A stretch of 21,149 bases of DNA, from contig CAYMDU010000022.1 of NCBI GenBank assembly GCA_964389495.1, forward strand, positions 1 to 21,149, given 5' to 3'. The stretch comes from RGIG3009 sp964389495. GTDB lineage: Bacteria > Bacillota > Clostridia > Oscillospirales > Acutalibacteraceae. The stretch's first letter is position 1. The number at the start of each line of letters is the position of its first letter. The translations under genes were made by a program, and so were the position numbers. The notes under the pieces were generated by a model. The model worked only from the letters and a program-made list of their open reading frames with translations. It made no database searches and was not told where the DNA came from. Shown here one piece after another: positions 1-6,491 of this stretch.

Positions 1-53
1 GTGAGCATGAATATTGCGGAGAATACTGCCAAAGTTGCAAGCCATTGTTTCAT
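1..53 (-). CDS. Unidentified membrane or secreted protein, N-terminal fragment
   Basis: Only the first 17 codons lie in the window; the gene continues off the left edge. The start codon (53-51) follows a strong GAGGAGG-type site at 61-68 with about 7 bases of spacing, so the start is well supported. The visible N-terminus (MKQWLATLAVFSAIFML) is one Lys followed by a hydrophobic run, as in a signal peptide or first membrane helix. Function cannot be read from this. The gene sits behind a structured leader with an intrinsic terminator directly upstream of its ribosome binding site, so its expression is probably controlled by premature termination. The leader is described separately. Confidence 0.6.
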   Translation of the reverse strand, partial: MKQWLATLAVFSAIFML

Positions 54-74
54 TGTTATTGCCTCCTCAAAATT

Positions 75-107
75 AAAAAAGTGTGAACAACCAGAGGCTG
101 CTCACAC
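75..107 (-). terminator. Intrinsic terminator inside the leader of the minus-strand gene at 1-53
   Basis: Read on the minus strand, GUGUGAGCAGCC (107-96) pairs with GGUUGUUCACAC (92-81) across a UCU loop. This gives a 12-bp stem with two G-U pairs, followed at once by six U (80-75). The stem lies between the promoter (245-272) and the ribosome binding site (61-68) of the same gene, with no coding sequence in between. It is therefore an attenuator rather than an end-of-operon terminator. Confidence 0.8.
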
Positions 108-240
108 CGAAAAACGCATCACTCTGATTGCTGTCACACAAAACTTTGTCCAATCACAGGGGTTGTACAAATAGAGAATGCATTTTTACCAAAATAAAAA
201 CACAATCCCCGCGATTGGTATATTTAGTTTTGTGTGACAC
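81..240 (-). ncRNA. Structured 5' leader RNA, candidate transcriptional riboswitch or attenuator
   Basis: Transcription from the minus promoter should start near 239-238. The transcript's first 14 bases (239-226) are perfectly complementary to 145-132, forming a closing stem. After a small internal loop, 218-202 pairs with 166-150 (16 of 17 positions, two as G-U), with an A/U-rich apical hairpin inside. A 5-bp local hairpin, CAAUC-GCGGG-GAUUG (217-203), is an alternative fold whose G-rich loop could pair with the CCCC at 159-162. The 3' strand of the closing stem, GUGUGACAGC (140-131), can also pair with GUUGU-UCACAC of the terminator (91-81) around one bulged U, which would be an antiterminator. 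Formation of the closing stem would then favour termination. No match to a riboswitch class known to me was recognised; a DNA-level operator role is the main alternative. Confidence 0.5.
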
Positions 241-244
241 TTAC

Positions 245-272
245 AGTATAGCACATTATTGATAAAAGTCAA
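245..272 (-). promoter_or_regulatory. Sigma-A promoter for the leader RNA and gene at 1-53
   Basis: On the minus strand a -35 TTGACT (272-267) and a -10 TATACT (250-245) are separated by 16 bp. The predicted start, near 239-238, falls at the first base of the long dyad, so the RNA would begin with the 5' strand of the closing stem. Confidence 0.75.
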
Positions 273-281
273 GAATCAGTA

Positions 282-310
282 TTGACAGCAGTTGCTTTGA
301 GGAGTATAAT
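282..310 (+). promoter_or_regulatory. Perfect-consensus sigma-A promoter for the ABC exporter operon
   Basis: TTGACA (282-287) and TATAAT (305-310) match the sigma-A consensus exactly, with the optimal 17-bp spacing. It diverges from the minus promoter at 245-272; the two -35 boxes are 9 bp apart. Such a strong promoter upstream of an exporter suggests that a repressor normally limits it. Confidence 0.85.
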
Positions 311-322
311 AAGCTCAAAAGA

Positions 323-342
323 TGCGCAACGGTTGTTGCGCA
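323..342 (+). promoter_or_regulatory. Inverted repeat downstream of the exporter promoter, possible operator
   Basis: TGCGCAACGGTTGTTGCGCA has perfect 8-bp arms around GGTT. It starts about 12 bp after the -10 box, so it overlaps the first transcribed bases and precedes the ribosome binding site (350-357). The position suits a repressor operator. An mRNA 5' hairpin is the alternative. No regulator gene is adjacent in the window. Confidence 0.45.
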
Positions 343-366
343 ATCTAACGGGAGAGGGTGAACCAT

Positions 367-1287
367 ATGGCAAATACCGTGCGCATTGCCGTTGAAAACC
401 TGAGCAAACACTTTGGTGAAGTGAAAGCGGTGCAGGGGCTCAGCTTTTGTGTGTACGAGGGGGAACTGTTTGCTCTGTTGGGGGTGAACGGCGCCGGAAA
501 ATCCACCACCATCAACATTTTGTGCGGTCAGTTGTTGAAAGATGCCGGGCGTGTGTGCGTGGACGGCCGCGAGGTGGAAGAAGATGCCGAACACATGAAA
601 AACCGGCTGGGCGTGGTGTTCCAAGATTCGGTGTTAGACATCGCACTCAGTGTGTATGACAACCTGAAAAGCCGTGCGGCACTGTACGGTTTGGCGGGTG
701 GCGCTTTTGAAAAGCGATTGGCCGAACTCACCGACTTGTTGGAGTTTGGCCCGTTGCTGCGCCGCCCGGTGGGAAAACTGTCCGGTGGCCAGCGCCGCAA
801 AATCGACATTGCGCGGGCATTGCTGAATCGGCCGTCGGTGCTGATTTTGGATGAACCCACCACCGGGTTGGACCCGCAAACACGCAAGCTGTTGTGGGAT
901 GTAATTGCCGGGTTGCAGCGGCGGGAAAAGCTCACCGTGCTGCTCACCACACACTACATGGAAGAAGCGGCCGAAGCGGACCGCATTGTGATTATGGACA
1001 GCGGCCGCATTGCGGCCGAAGGAACGCCGCTGTCACTGAAAAACGCCTATTCCGGCGACCACATCACCCTGTATGGTGTTTCCGAAGAGGCCGTGCGGGC
1101 ATGCGGCCGGCCCTACACGGTTCTCCACGAGGGAATTCGCATGGAAGTGGCCAACACCGCCGAAGCCACGGCGCTGATTTTGCAAAATCCCGCGTTGTTC
1201 ACGGATTATGAAATCGTCAAAGGCAATATGGACGATGTGTTTTTGGCGGTAACCGGCAAAAAGTTGGCAGGAGGGGACGAAGCGTGA
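367..1287 (+). CDS. ABC transporter ATP-binding protein, drug-exporter (DrrA/ABC-2) type
   Basis: This 306-residue cytoplasmic ATPase powers the permease encoded next. It shows Walker A GVNGAGKST (39-47), Q-loop Gln86, ABC signature LSGGQ (138-142), Walker B ending in LILDEP with Glu163, a D-loop, and switch His196. The first ~215 residues are the nucleotide-binding domain; the remainder is the C-terminal extension typical of DrrA-like exporter ATPases. ATG at 367 was chosen because GGGAGAGG (350-357) sits about 9 bases upstream; an in-frame GTG at 358 overlaps that site. Its end overlaps the permease start by 4 bp, so the two are translationally coupled. The substrate is unknown; drugs, antibiotics, peptides or lipids are all possible for this family. 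Confidence 0.92.
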   Translation: MANTVRIAVENLSKHFGEVKAVQGLSFCVYEGELFALLGVNGAGKSTTINILCGQLLKDAGRVCVDGREVEEDAEHMKNRLGVVFQDSVLDIALSVYDNLKSRAALYGLAGGAFEKRLAELTDLLEFGPLLRRPVGKLSGGQRRKIDIARALLNRPSVLILDEPTTGLDPQTRKLLWDVIAGLQRREKLTVLLTTHYMEEAAEADRIVIMDSGRIAAEGTPLSLKNAYSGDHITLYGVSEEAVRACGRPYTVLHEGIRMEVANTAEATALILQNPALFTDYEIVKGNMDDVFLAVTGKKLAGGDEA

Positions 1288-2207
1288 AACAGGTGTTTGC
1301 ATTGATACGGCGTAATTGCCAACTGTTTTTTAAAGACAAAGGCATGTTCTTCACTTCGTTGATAACACCGGTGATTTTGTTGGTGCTCTATGCCACCTTT
1401 TTGGCCAAAGTTTATAAAGATGCGTTCGCCGGCTCCATGCCCGCCGGCATGGCGGTGGACGAAGCGTTGATTAACGGCACGGTCGGCGGGCAACTGATTT
1501 CGTCGCTGTTGGCGGTGTGCTGCGTAACGGTGGCGTTTTGCTCCAACCTGCTGATGGTTCAGGATAAAATCAGCGGTGCACGGCGCGATTTAACCATGTG
1601 CCCGGTGAAACCGTCCGCCTTGGCTTTGGGCTATTTTGCAGCAAGCGCCCTGTCCACCTTGCTGGTTTGTTACACCGCGCTGGCGGCTTCGTTGCTGTAT
1701 TTGGCGGTGCAGGGTGCTTGGTATTTGTCGGTAAGCGAAGTGTTGTTGTTAATGGGCGATGTGCTGCTGTTGGTTCTGTTCGGCACAGCACTGTCGTCGG
1801 CGGTGAATTGTCGCTTGTCCACCAACGGTCAGGCATCGGCCGTGGGCACGGTGGTGAGCGCCGGCTACGGGTTTATTTGCGGTGCCTATATGCCGATTTC
1901 CAATTTCGGCGAAGGCTTGCAGCGGGTGCTGTCCTTTTTGCCCGGCACCTACGGAACGGCGTTGTTGCGCCGGCACGCGCTGGGTGGCTGCTATCGCGAA
2001 ATGAGCCGCCTGGGATTTCCCGACGAAGTCATCACCAAAATTCAGGATTCGGTGGATTGCAACCTGTATTTCTACGGTCGGCGTGTTTCGCCGGGTGTCA
2101 TGTACGGCATTGTTATCGGTGCGGTGGTGCTGCTGATTGGGGTGTATGTGCTGTTGAGCCGGCCTCCCAAGCACACACACAGAGGAAAACAGGCAGGCAA
2201 CCGGTGA
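1284..2207 (+). CDS. ABC-2 type permease
   Basis: This 307-residue integral membrane protein is the partner of the upstream ATPase. A basic N-terminus leads into a first helix (LITPVILLVLYATFLAKVY), then a long external segment. A cluster of hydrophobic helices follows from about residue 70 to 220, and a last helix (VIIGAVVLLIGVYVLL) near the C-terminus; this is the ABC-2 layout. The start is a GTG at 1284 overlapping the ATPase stop, with an AGGAGGGG site at 1269-1276 inside the ATPase gene. The basic C-terminal tail should be cytoplasmic. A two-gene heterodimeric exporter (two ATPase plus two permease subunits) is the expected assembly; nothing here identifies the cargo. Confidence 0.88.
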   Translation: MKQVFALIRRNCQLFFKDKGMFFTSLITPVILLVLYATFLAKVYKDAFAGSMPAGMAVDEALINGTVGGQLISSLLAVCCVTVAFCSNLLMVQDKISGARRDLTMCPVKPSALALGYFAASALSTLLVCYTALAASLLYLAVQGAWYLSVSEVLLLMGDVLLLVLFGTALSSAVNCRLSTNGQASAVGTVVSAGYGFICGAYMPISNFGEGLQRVLSFLPGTYGTALLRRHALGGCYREMSRLGFPDEVITKIQDSVDCNLYFYGRRVSPGVMYGIVIGAVVLLIGVYVLLSRPPKHTHRGKQAGNR

Positions 2208-2245
2208 ACCGTCCGGCAATGCAAACTACGGTCTTGAAAAGTAGC

Positions 2246-2277
2246 AAACCCGCCCGACAAGAGTATCGGGCGGGTTT
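2246..2277. terminator. Bidirectional intrinsic terminator between convergent operons
   Basis: AAACCCGCCCGA (2246-2257) and TCGGGCGGGTTT (2266-2277) form a perfect 12-bp stem with an 8-base loop. The A and T flanks give a U-tract in both directions. It serves the exporter operon on the plus strand and the sensor-kinase operon on the minus strand, whose stop codon begins only three bases away. Confidence 0.9.
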
Positions 2278-2279
2278 AT

Positions 2280-3743
2280 TTAGTGAGCAGACAATTCAAA
2301 ATAGAAACAAACACCGTCGGCGGTGTTGAACACGCCGAAAGGCATGTTATGCGCCTTCATAATGGCGGCCACCACCGACAAGCCGATGCCGGTGCCGCCA
2401 TAGGCACGGGTGCGGGCTTTGTCCACTTTGTAAAAGCTGTCCCAAATGTGCGGCATGTCGTCTTCGGGAATGGGCAACCCGGTGTTGTAAATTTGCACCG
2501 ATACGGTATCGCGATCGGTGGGTACCAGGTCGATGTGAATTTCGCCGTTTGGCGAAACATGATGCAGCGCATTGGTGAGGTAGTTGGTGACCACATTTTC
2601 AATGAGCAAAGCGTCGCCCCACACCAGGCACGGTGTTTTGGGCAATGCCGGCAGGGAAAGGTGCCGGTCTTCAAAGACCGGAGCATACCGCTGCAACAGG
2701 CGCGTAAGAAGCGCGGTAATATCAAAACGGTCAATCAGCAATTCTTCGCCGCCGGCTTCCAGCTGCATGAGGGTGGTGAGCTTGGCCAACATTTGCGTGA
2801 GTTTTTGGGCTTCGTCTTCAATAACGGTGCAGTAATAATCGCGGCTTTCATCACCGGCAGCGGCGTTTTCGCGGAGCCCTTCGGCATAGCTTTGTATCAG
2901 CGCAAGCGGCGTTTTCAATTCGTGGGAAACATTGCGAATGAATTGGCTGTGCGCTTCGTTTTGCCGGGTTTGTTTTTCCATATCGTGTTGCAGATGCAGG
3001 TTGGCCGTTTTTAATTCCGAAAGATTGCGTTCCAGCGTTTCCGACACGGCGTTCAAGCTGTGACCGAGGCGCGCCACTTCGTCTTGCCCGCGGCCGGTGT
3101 ATCGGTCTGAAAAATCCAGTTGCGCCATGTGCTCTGCCATCACCGACAAGCGCTTCACCGGCCGTGTGAGGGAGCGCGCCAGCCACACGGCGGCCACGGT
3201 GCCCAGCAACAGGGTGATGAGGCCCGACCACAGCAAAAACCGATTGGCAATGCCGGTGCCGGACTGCACTTGGGAAAGCGATACCTGCAACACCAAATTC
3301 AGCCCATCGGAAGTGCGGGCCGACAAAACCAGCCAGTTGTTTTCGGGTTCGGATGGCGAAGCGGCCCGATTGCGCAACTGATAGGTGCCGTTTGGCACAG
3401 ACAGCGGTGTTAAACGAATACCGCCCGGCGGATAGGGGGATTCCCAATCCTCACTGCTGTACAAAATCTGAGCAGAATCCGACCACAGCAACGCTTCCAC
3501 TTGGTGGTTCACGCGGTAGCCTTCCAGCAAGCCGGCCAGTGTGCGTTGCGAATGGGGGGTGCTGTCGAGTTCTTCGTAAATTTCAATCAGCAAGTTGCTT
3601 TGCTCGCGCTCGTAGTTGCCCAGCAAAGCAAAGCTGTTCAATAGCCAGTTCAGCGATACCAGCAACAAAATACACACCGCCAGCATGACGGTTACCTTGC
3701 CGGCAATGGAACGAAAAAAGCGGGTGATGGGATGGCGTTTCAT
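2280..3743 (-). CDS. Membrane sensor histidine kinase with HAMP domain
   Basis: This 487-residue kinase phosphorylates the response regulator encoded just upstream. In order: transmembrane helix 1 (about 17-39), an extracytoplasmic sensor region of roughly 125 residues, transmembrane helix 2 (about 168-190), and HAMP (about 190-241). A short coiled coil leads to the HisKA domain with phospho-acceptor His274 in NVSHELKTPL. The ATP-binding domain has an N-box around Asn387/Asn391, a YNTGLPIP G1-like box (419-426) and GGTGIGLS (449-456). Its start overlaps the regulator's stop by 4 bp (ATGA). The catalytic half resembles VanS/PhoR-type kinases. The sensor region shows no recognisable PAS or Cache motif, so the signal is unknown. 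Confidence 0.93.
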   Translation of the reverse strand: MKRHPITRFFRSIAGKVTVMLAVCILLLVSLNWLLNSFALLGNYEREQSNLLIEIYEELDSTPHSQRTLAGLLEGYRVNHQVEALLWSDSAQILYSSEDWESPYPPGGIRLTPLSVPNGTYQLRNRAASPSEPENNWLVLSARTSDGLNLVLQVSLSQVQSGTGIANRFLLWSGLITLLLGTVAAVWLARSLTRPVKRLSVMAEHMAQLDFSDRYTGRGQDEVARLGHSLNAVSETLERNLSELKTANLHLQHDMEKQTRQNEAHSQFIRNVSHELKTPLALIQSYAEGLRENAAAGDESRDYYCTVIEDEAQKLTQMLAKLTTLMQLEAGGEELLIDRFDITALLTRLLQRYAPVFEDRHLSLPALPKTPCLVWGDALLIENVVTNYLTNALHHVSPNGEIHIDLVPTDRDTVSVQIYNTGLPIPEDDMPHIWDSFYKVDKARTRAYGGTGIGLSVVAAIMKAHNMPFGVFNTADGVCFYFELSAH

Positions 3744-4417
3744 GGCTGTTCCTCGAATTTGTAGCCGATGCCTCGGATGGTTTTAATCAGTTCGCCCGCT
3801 TCCCCCAGTTTGCTGCGGAGCTTTTTAATGTGGGTATCCACGGTGCGGGCATCGCCTTCGTAGCCGTATTTCCAAACATTGTCCAAAATGCGATCGCGCG
3901 ACAGGGCTAACCCCTTGTTGGTGATAAGGTAGTCCAGCAGTTCAAATTCGGTGTAGGTGAGTGTAACCGGCATTCCGTTAACCGTGGCCTCGCGGGACAG
4001 CGGATCCACTTTTAACAGCGGGACATCGGTTGCACCGGCTGCCCGGCCGCTGTTTCGGCGCAAAACGGCTTCGATGCGTGCCAACAGAATTTTCAGGCTA
4101 AACGGTTTGGCAATGTATTCGTCGGCCCCCAATTCAAATCCCTGCAATTCGTCGGATTCTTCGCTGCGTGCAGTGAGCATGATGATGGGGGTGGTGTCGG
4201 TTTCACGAATGGTGCGGCACACCTCCCATCCGTTCATGCGCGGCATCATAACATCCAGCAGCACCAAATCGGGATGCGCTTCGCGAAAGGCCGCCAGTGC
4301 TTCCACACCGTCGGCTGCTTCGACCGTTTCGTAGCCTTTGATATGCAAATAGTCCGCAATGACGCGCCGCATGCGCAACTCGTCATCCACAATTAAAACC
4401 AAGGGTTGTTTGGACAT
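3740..4417 (-). CDS. Response regulator, OmpR/PhoB family
   Basis: This 225-residue transcription factor has a receiver domain (1-120) followed by a winged-helix DNA-binding domain (about 130-224). The acidic pair Asp11/Asp12, phospho-acceptor Asp55 in LVLLDVMMP, Thr82 and Lys104 form the expected phosphorylation site. The C-terminal part carries the family hallmark YTEFELLDYL and a recognition helix in RTVDTHIKKLRSKL. AAGGAGA (4434-4428), overlapping the stop of the upstream DUF4364 gene, supports the ATG at 4417. It lies 15 bp downstream of that gene and overlaps the kinase by 4 bp, so all three are one transcript. Target genes are unknown; autoregulation is common for this class. Confidence 0.94.
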   Translation of the reverse strand: MSKQPLVLIVDDELRMRRVIADYLHIKGYETVEAADGVEALAAFREAHPDLVLLDVMMPRMNGWEVCRTIRETDTTPIIMLTARSEESDELQGFELGADEYIAKPFSLKILLARIEAVLRRNSGRAAGATDVPLLKVDPLSREATVNGMPVTLTYTEFELLDYLITNKGLALSRDRILDNVWKYGYEGDARTVDTHIKKLRSKLGEAGELIKTIRGIGYKFEEQP

Positions 4418-4432
4418 GAGGGGCCACTCTCC

Positions 4433-5020
4433 TTACGGCAAATCAATAATCACTTGTTCCGGTGCGTGGCGCAAAGTGGCCCCGCCCGACAAGATGCCGA
4501 TAACACTTTGGTACAGCAAGAGCGGGTCGTCCAAAAAACGGTTGCGCACCAGGTTGGCCTGCTGTTCGTCGCCCACCAGCAGTTCAAAGCGCAACAGCGG
4601 GGCAGCACCGCCCACAGTGCAGGTAACCACCCAGCCGTTGGCCGTTTGGGTGATTTCCGCATGGTTGCTGCGTTCGTTGCGCTGGCGCGCCAGCAAACGC
4701 AATGCGGTGTTCACCGAGCGTTCCCGCAGGGTGAAGGGAATACGCCCTTCCAGTGTGTCGGCGGCTTGTTTTCCGGTGGCTGTTACTGTCAGGCAATCGT
4801 TTCCGTCGGCCAGCAAGTGGCCGCGTTCCACCAGGTCGTCAATAGCGGCTGCCGTGTCAAAAAAATTGGCCATACCGCCGCCGCTGAGAATGTCCAACAC
4901 CGTGTTCCGCGGGATGGGTTCATGCACGCCGTTGAGCATATAGCAAATCAAAATGCTGATTTCGTCCTGAGAATGCAAACCGCCCGGTTCTACGCCGGCG
5001 GAAAAGGCATCGTGTTCCAT
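4433..5020 (-). CDS. DUF4364 family protein, predicted winged-helix
   Basis: This 195-residue protein is first in the two-component operon. It resembles the DUF4364 family found mainly in Clostridia. The features are an N-terminal winged-helix-like region (residues about 15-95), with a helix running into MANFFDTAAAIDDLVERGHL, a TATGKQAADTLEGRIP turn, and a mixed C-terminal part. The role is not established; the fold suggests DNA binding or a regulatory partner. ATG at 5020 is preferred over an in-frame GTG at 5029 because GAGGTG (5032-5027) is then a correctly spaced ribosome binding site. Co-transcription with the response regulator and kinase is indicated by the 15-bp gap and one shared upstream promoter. 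Confidence 0.8.
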   Translation of the reverse strand: MEHDAFSAGVEPGGLHSQDEISILICYMLNGVHEPIPRNTVLDILSGGGMANFFDTAAAIDDLVERGHLLADGNDCLTVTATGKQAADTLEGRIPFTLRERSVNTALRLLARQRNERSNHAEITQTANGWVVTCTVGGAAPLLRFELLVGDEQQANLVRNRFLDDPLLLYQSVIGILSGGATLRHAPEQVIIDLP

Positions 5021-5038
5021 TCGAATCACCTCGCTGTT

Positions 5039-5067
5039 AGTGTATCACACATTTGCAAAAATGGCAA
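5039..5067 (-). promoter_or_regulatory. Sigma-A promoter of the DUF4364 / two-component operon
   Basis: On the minus strand TTGCCA (5067-5062) and TACACT (5044-5039) are separated by 17 bp, about 20 bp before the start codon. It lies just downstream of the terminator of the preceding importer operon, so this operon is independently transcribed. Confidence 0.7.
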
Positions 5068-5091
5068 CCATTCTCTGCAAAGCCGGCAACA

Positions 5092-5128
5092 GAAAACCTC
5101 CCGCAGGCGTGTTCGTGTGCGGGAGGTT
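5092..5128 (-). terminator. Intrinsic terminator of the Crp-importer operon
   Basis: On the minus strand AACCTCCCGCA (5128-5118) pairs with TGCGGGAGGTT (5105-5095), an 11-bp perfect stem with a 12-base loop, followed by a short U-rich run. It lies 10 bp beyond the stop codon of the ATPase gene. Confidence 0.85.
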
Positions 5129-5137
5129 GGCAAATTT

Positions 5138-5722
5138 TCAAAAAGATACGGTGCCGCACAGCGGCGTGGGAAGGTTCACAACAGCCGCGCCCAAGCGCCG
5201 GGCATCGTCGTCATCGTGTGTTACGAGAACTAGGCCGGCATCGAAAAATCGCCGGCGAATGGCGGCGGCACAGCGGTCGCGCAAATCGGCATCCAGGCCG
5301 GTGAACGGTTCGTCCAGCAACAGCAAGTCGCCGCCAAAGGCCAGTGCACGCGCCAGAGCCACACGCCGTTTCATGCCACCGCTGAGCTGAGTGGGATAGG
5401 CATCGCGCGAAGCAGCCAATCCCACGGCATCCAAAAACGGAAGCGGGTCGGCGTGCGGGCAGGCAAGTGCCACATTTTGTGCGGCGGTGAGCCAGGGGAA
5501 CAGCCGGTTTTCCTGGAAAACCACAGCGGTGCGAGCGGCCCGGTTTTGTACGGTGCCGCTTTGGGGGCGTTCCAATCCGGCAATCAGGCGCAACAGGGTG
5601 GTTTTTCCGCCGCCGGACGGTGCGCAAAAGCACACGGCGCTGCACGCGGGAAGCCGCAGGGAAACATCACGCAATATCGGTACATTGCCGTAGGCAAAGG
5701 ATACATGTTCAAGCGTTACCAT
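5138..5722 (-). CDS. ABC importer ATP-binding protein, nitrate/sulfonate/taurine type
   Basis: This ATPase energises uptake with the adjacent permease and lipoprotein. It has Walker A APSGGGKT, Q-loop VVFQENRLFPW, signature LSGGMKRR, Walker B LLLLDEPFTGLD and a switch His in LVTHDDDDA, all in order. At 194 residues it is compact; SsuB/TauB relatives are usually about 240-260, and the missing part is the C-terminal tail after the switch region. All catalytic motifs are present. ATG at 5722 is chosen for its AAGGAGG site (5733-5727 region) about 6 bases upstream; longer in-frame starts lack this. It overlaps the permease gene by 14 bp. The proportions of the FPW Q-loop are typical of SsuB/TauB/ThiZ-like proteins. 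Confidence 0.88.
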   Translation of the reverse strand: MVTLEHVSFAYGNVPILRDVSLRLPACSAVCFCAPSGGGKTTLLRLIAGLERPQSGTVQNRAARTAVVFQENRLFPWLTAAQNVALACPHADPLPFLDAVGLAASRDAYPTQLSGGMKRRVALARALAFGGDLLLLDEPFTGLDADLRDRCAAAIRRRFFDAGLVLVTHDDDDARRLGAAVVNLPTPLCGTVSF

Positions 5723-6491
5723 GGGGTTCCTCCTTGGGTACGCGGCGTGTGGCAAAGTCGGTTACACGTAACACCACTTTTTCCAAAAGAATACTCAATG
5801 CCACCACCACCGCTGTCCAAGCAAACACCTCCGGTGTGTCCAGGGTGAGCTTGGCCGCTTGAAGTTGCCTGCCGATGGACAACGCCGGGCGGCAGATAAC
5901 TTCGGCGGCCACGCCGGATTTCCAGGCAAACCCCAACCCGTTCACGCAACCGGTGAGGAAAAACGGCAACACCGAAGGCGCAGCCAGCTTTGTCAGTGTT
6001 TGCCGACGGCCAAGGCGATACACCAGCGCGATTTCTCGCAGTTGCGGATCAATTTGGCGAATTCCTTCTTCCACCGTTACCCACACCATGGGGAGCACTG
6101 TCAAAAAGGAAATGAAAATCGGCACGCCGTCGGTGGCAATCCACACCAGCGCCAAAATAATGAACGAAGCCACCGGTGCCGCACGAACAATGTGCAGCAG
6201 CGGCGAAAACAGGGCATGCAACCACCGAAACCGCGCCGTGAGCGCGGCCAGCAGGGTGCCAACCGCCACAGCCGACAAAAAGCCGACGGCAATGCGCAGC
6301 AGGGACAATCCCACCGACTGCCAAAACACAGCGGTTTGCACCGATTGCCACAGTGCTTTGGCCACTTGGCAGGGGCCGGGAATTAACAGCACCTGGTTCA
6401 CCGCGGCAGCGGCCAGCCACCAAACGCCCAGCCAAAACAGGGCTACTACCAAGCCTTGCGCAACGCGCCGCAGGCGAGAATCAGCCGACAT
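5709..6491 (-). CDS. ABC importer permease, SsuC/TauC type (BPD_transp_1)
   Basis: This 260-residue inner-membrane protein has about six hydrophobic helices, beginning with LVVALFWLGVWWLAAAAVNQ. A cytoplasmic loop matches the EAA motif that docks the ATPase (EIALVYRLGRRQTLTKLAAPS region). ATG at 6491 was chosen: it lies 11 bp inside the end of the lipoprotein gene and relies on translational coupling, since no strong ribosome binding site is visible. Longer in-frame reading upstream only overlaps the lipoprotein gene. It forms one operon with the genes on both sides and should form a homodimeric channel. Confidence 0.88.
   Translation of the reverse strand: MSADSRLRRVAQGLVVALFWLGVWWLAAAAVNQVLLIPGPCQVAKALWQSVQTAVFWQSVGLSLLRIAVGFLSAVAVGTLLAALTARFRWLHALFSPLLHIVRAAPVASFIILALVWIATDGVPIFISFLTVLPMVWVTVEEGIRQIDPQLREIALVYRLGRRQTLTKLAAPSVLPFFLTGCVNGLGFAWKSGVAAEVICRPALSIGRQLQAAKLTLDTPEVFAWTAVVVALSILLEKVVLRVTDFATRRVPKEEPHGNA

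Noticed and set aside
202..212. GGATTGT in the leader as part of a LicT/BglG antiterminator (RAT) site
   Set aside because: Only seven bases match, the second half of the RAT consensus is missing, and the terminator lies about 90 bases downstream instead of overlapping the site.
132..239. The long inverted repeat as a miniature transposon (MITE)
   Set aside because: No target-site duplication flanks it, its outer end coincides with a transcription start, and the pairing pattern fits an RNA read from one strand.
2283..3014. A 243-codon plus-strand frame opposite the histidine kinase
   Set aside because: It is antisense to the conserved kinase domain, its start falls next to the terminator, and no ribosome binding site is present.
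4406..5233. A 275-codon plus-strand frame across DUF4364
   Set aside because: It crosses the DUF4364 gene, a promoter and a terminator on the opposite strand and shows no protein features.
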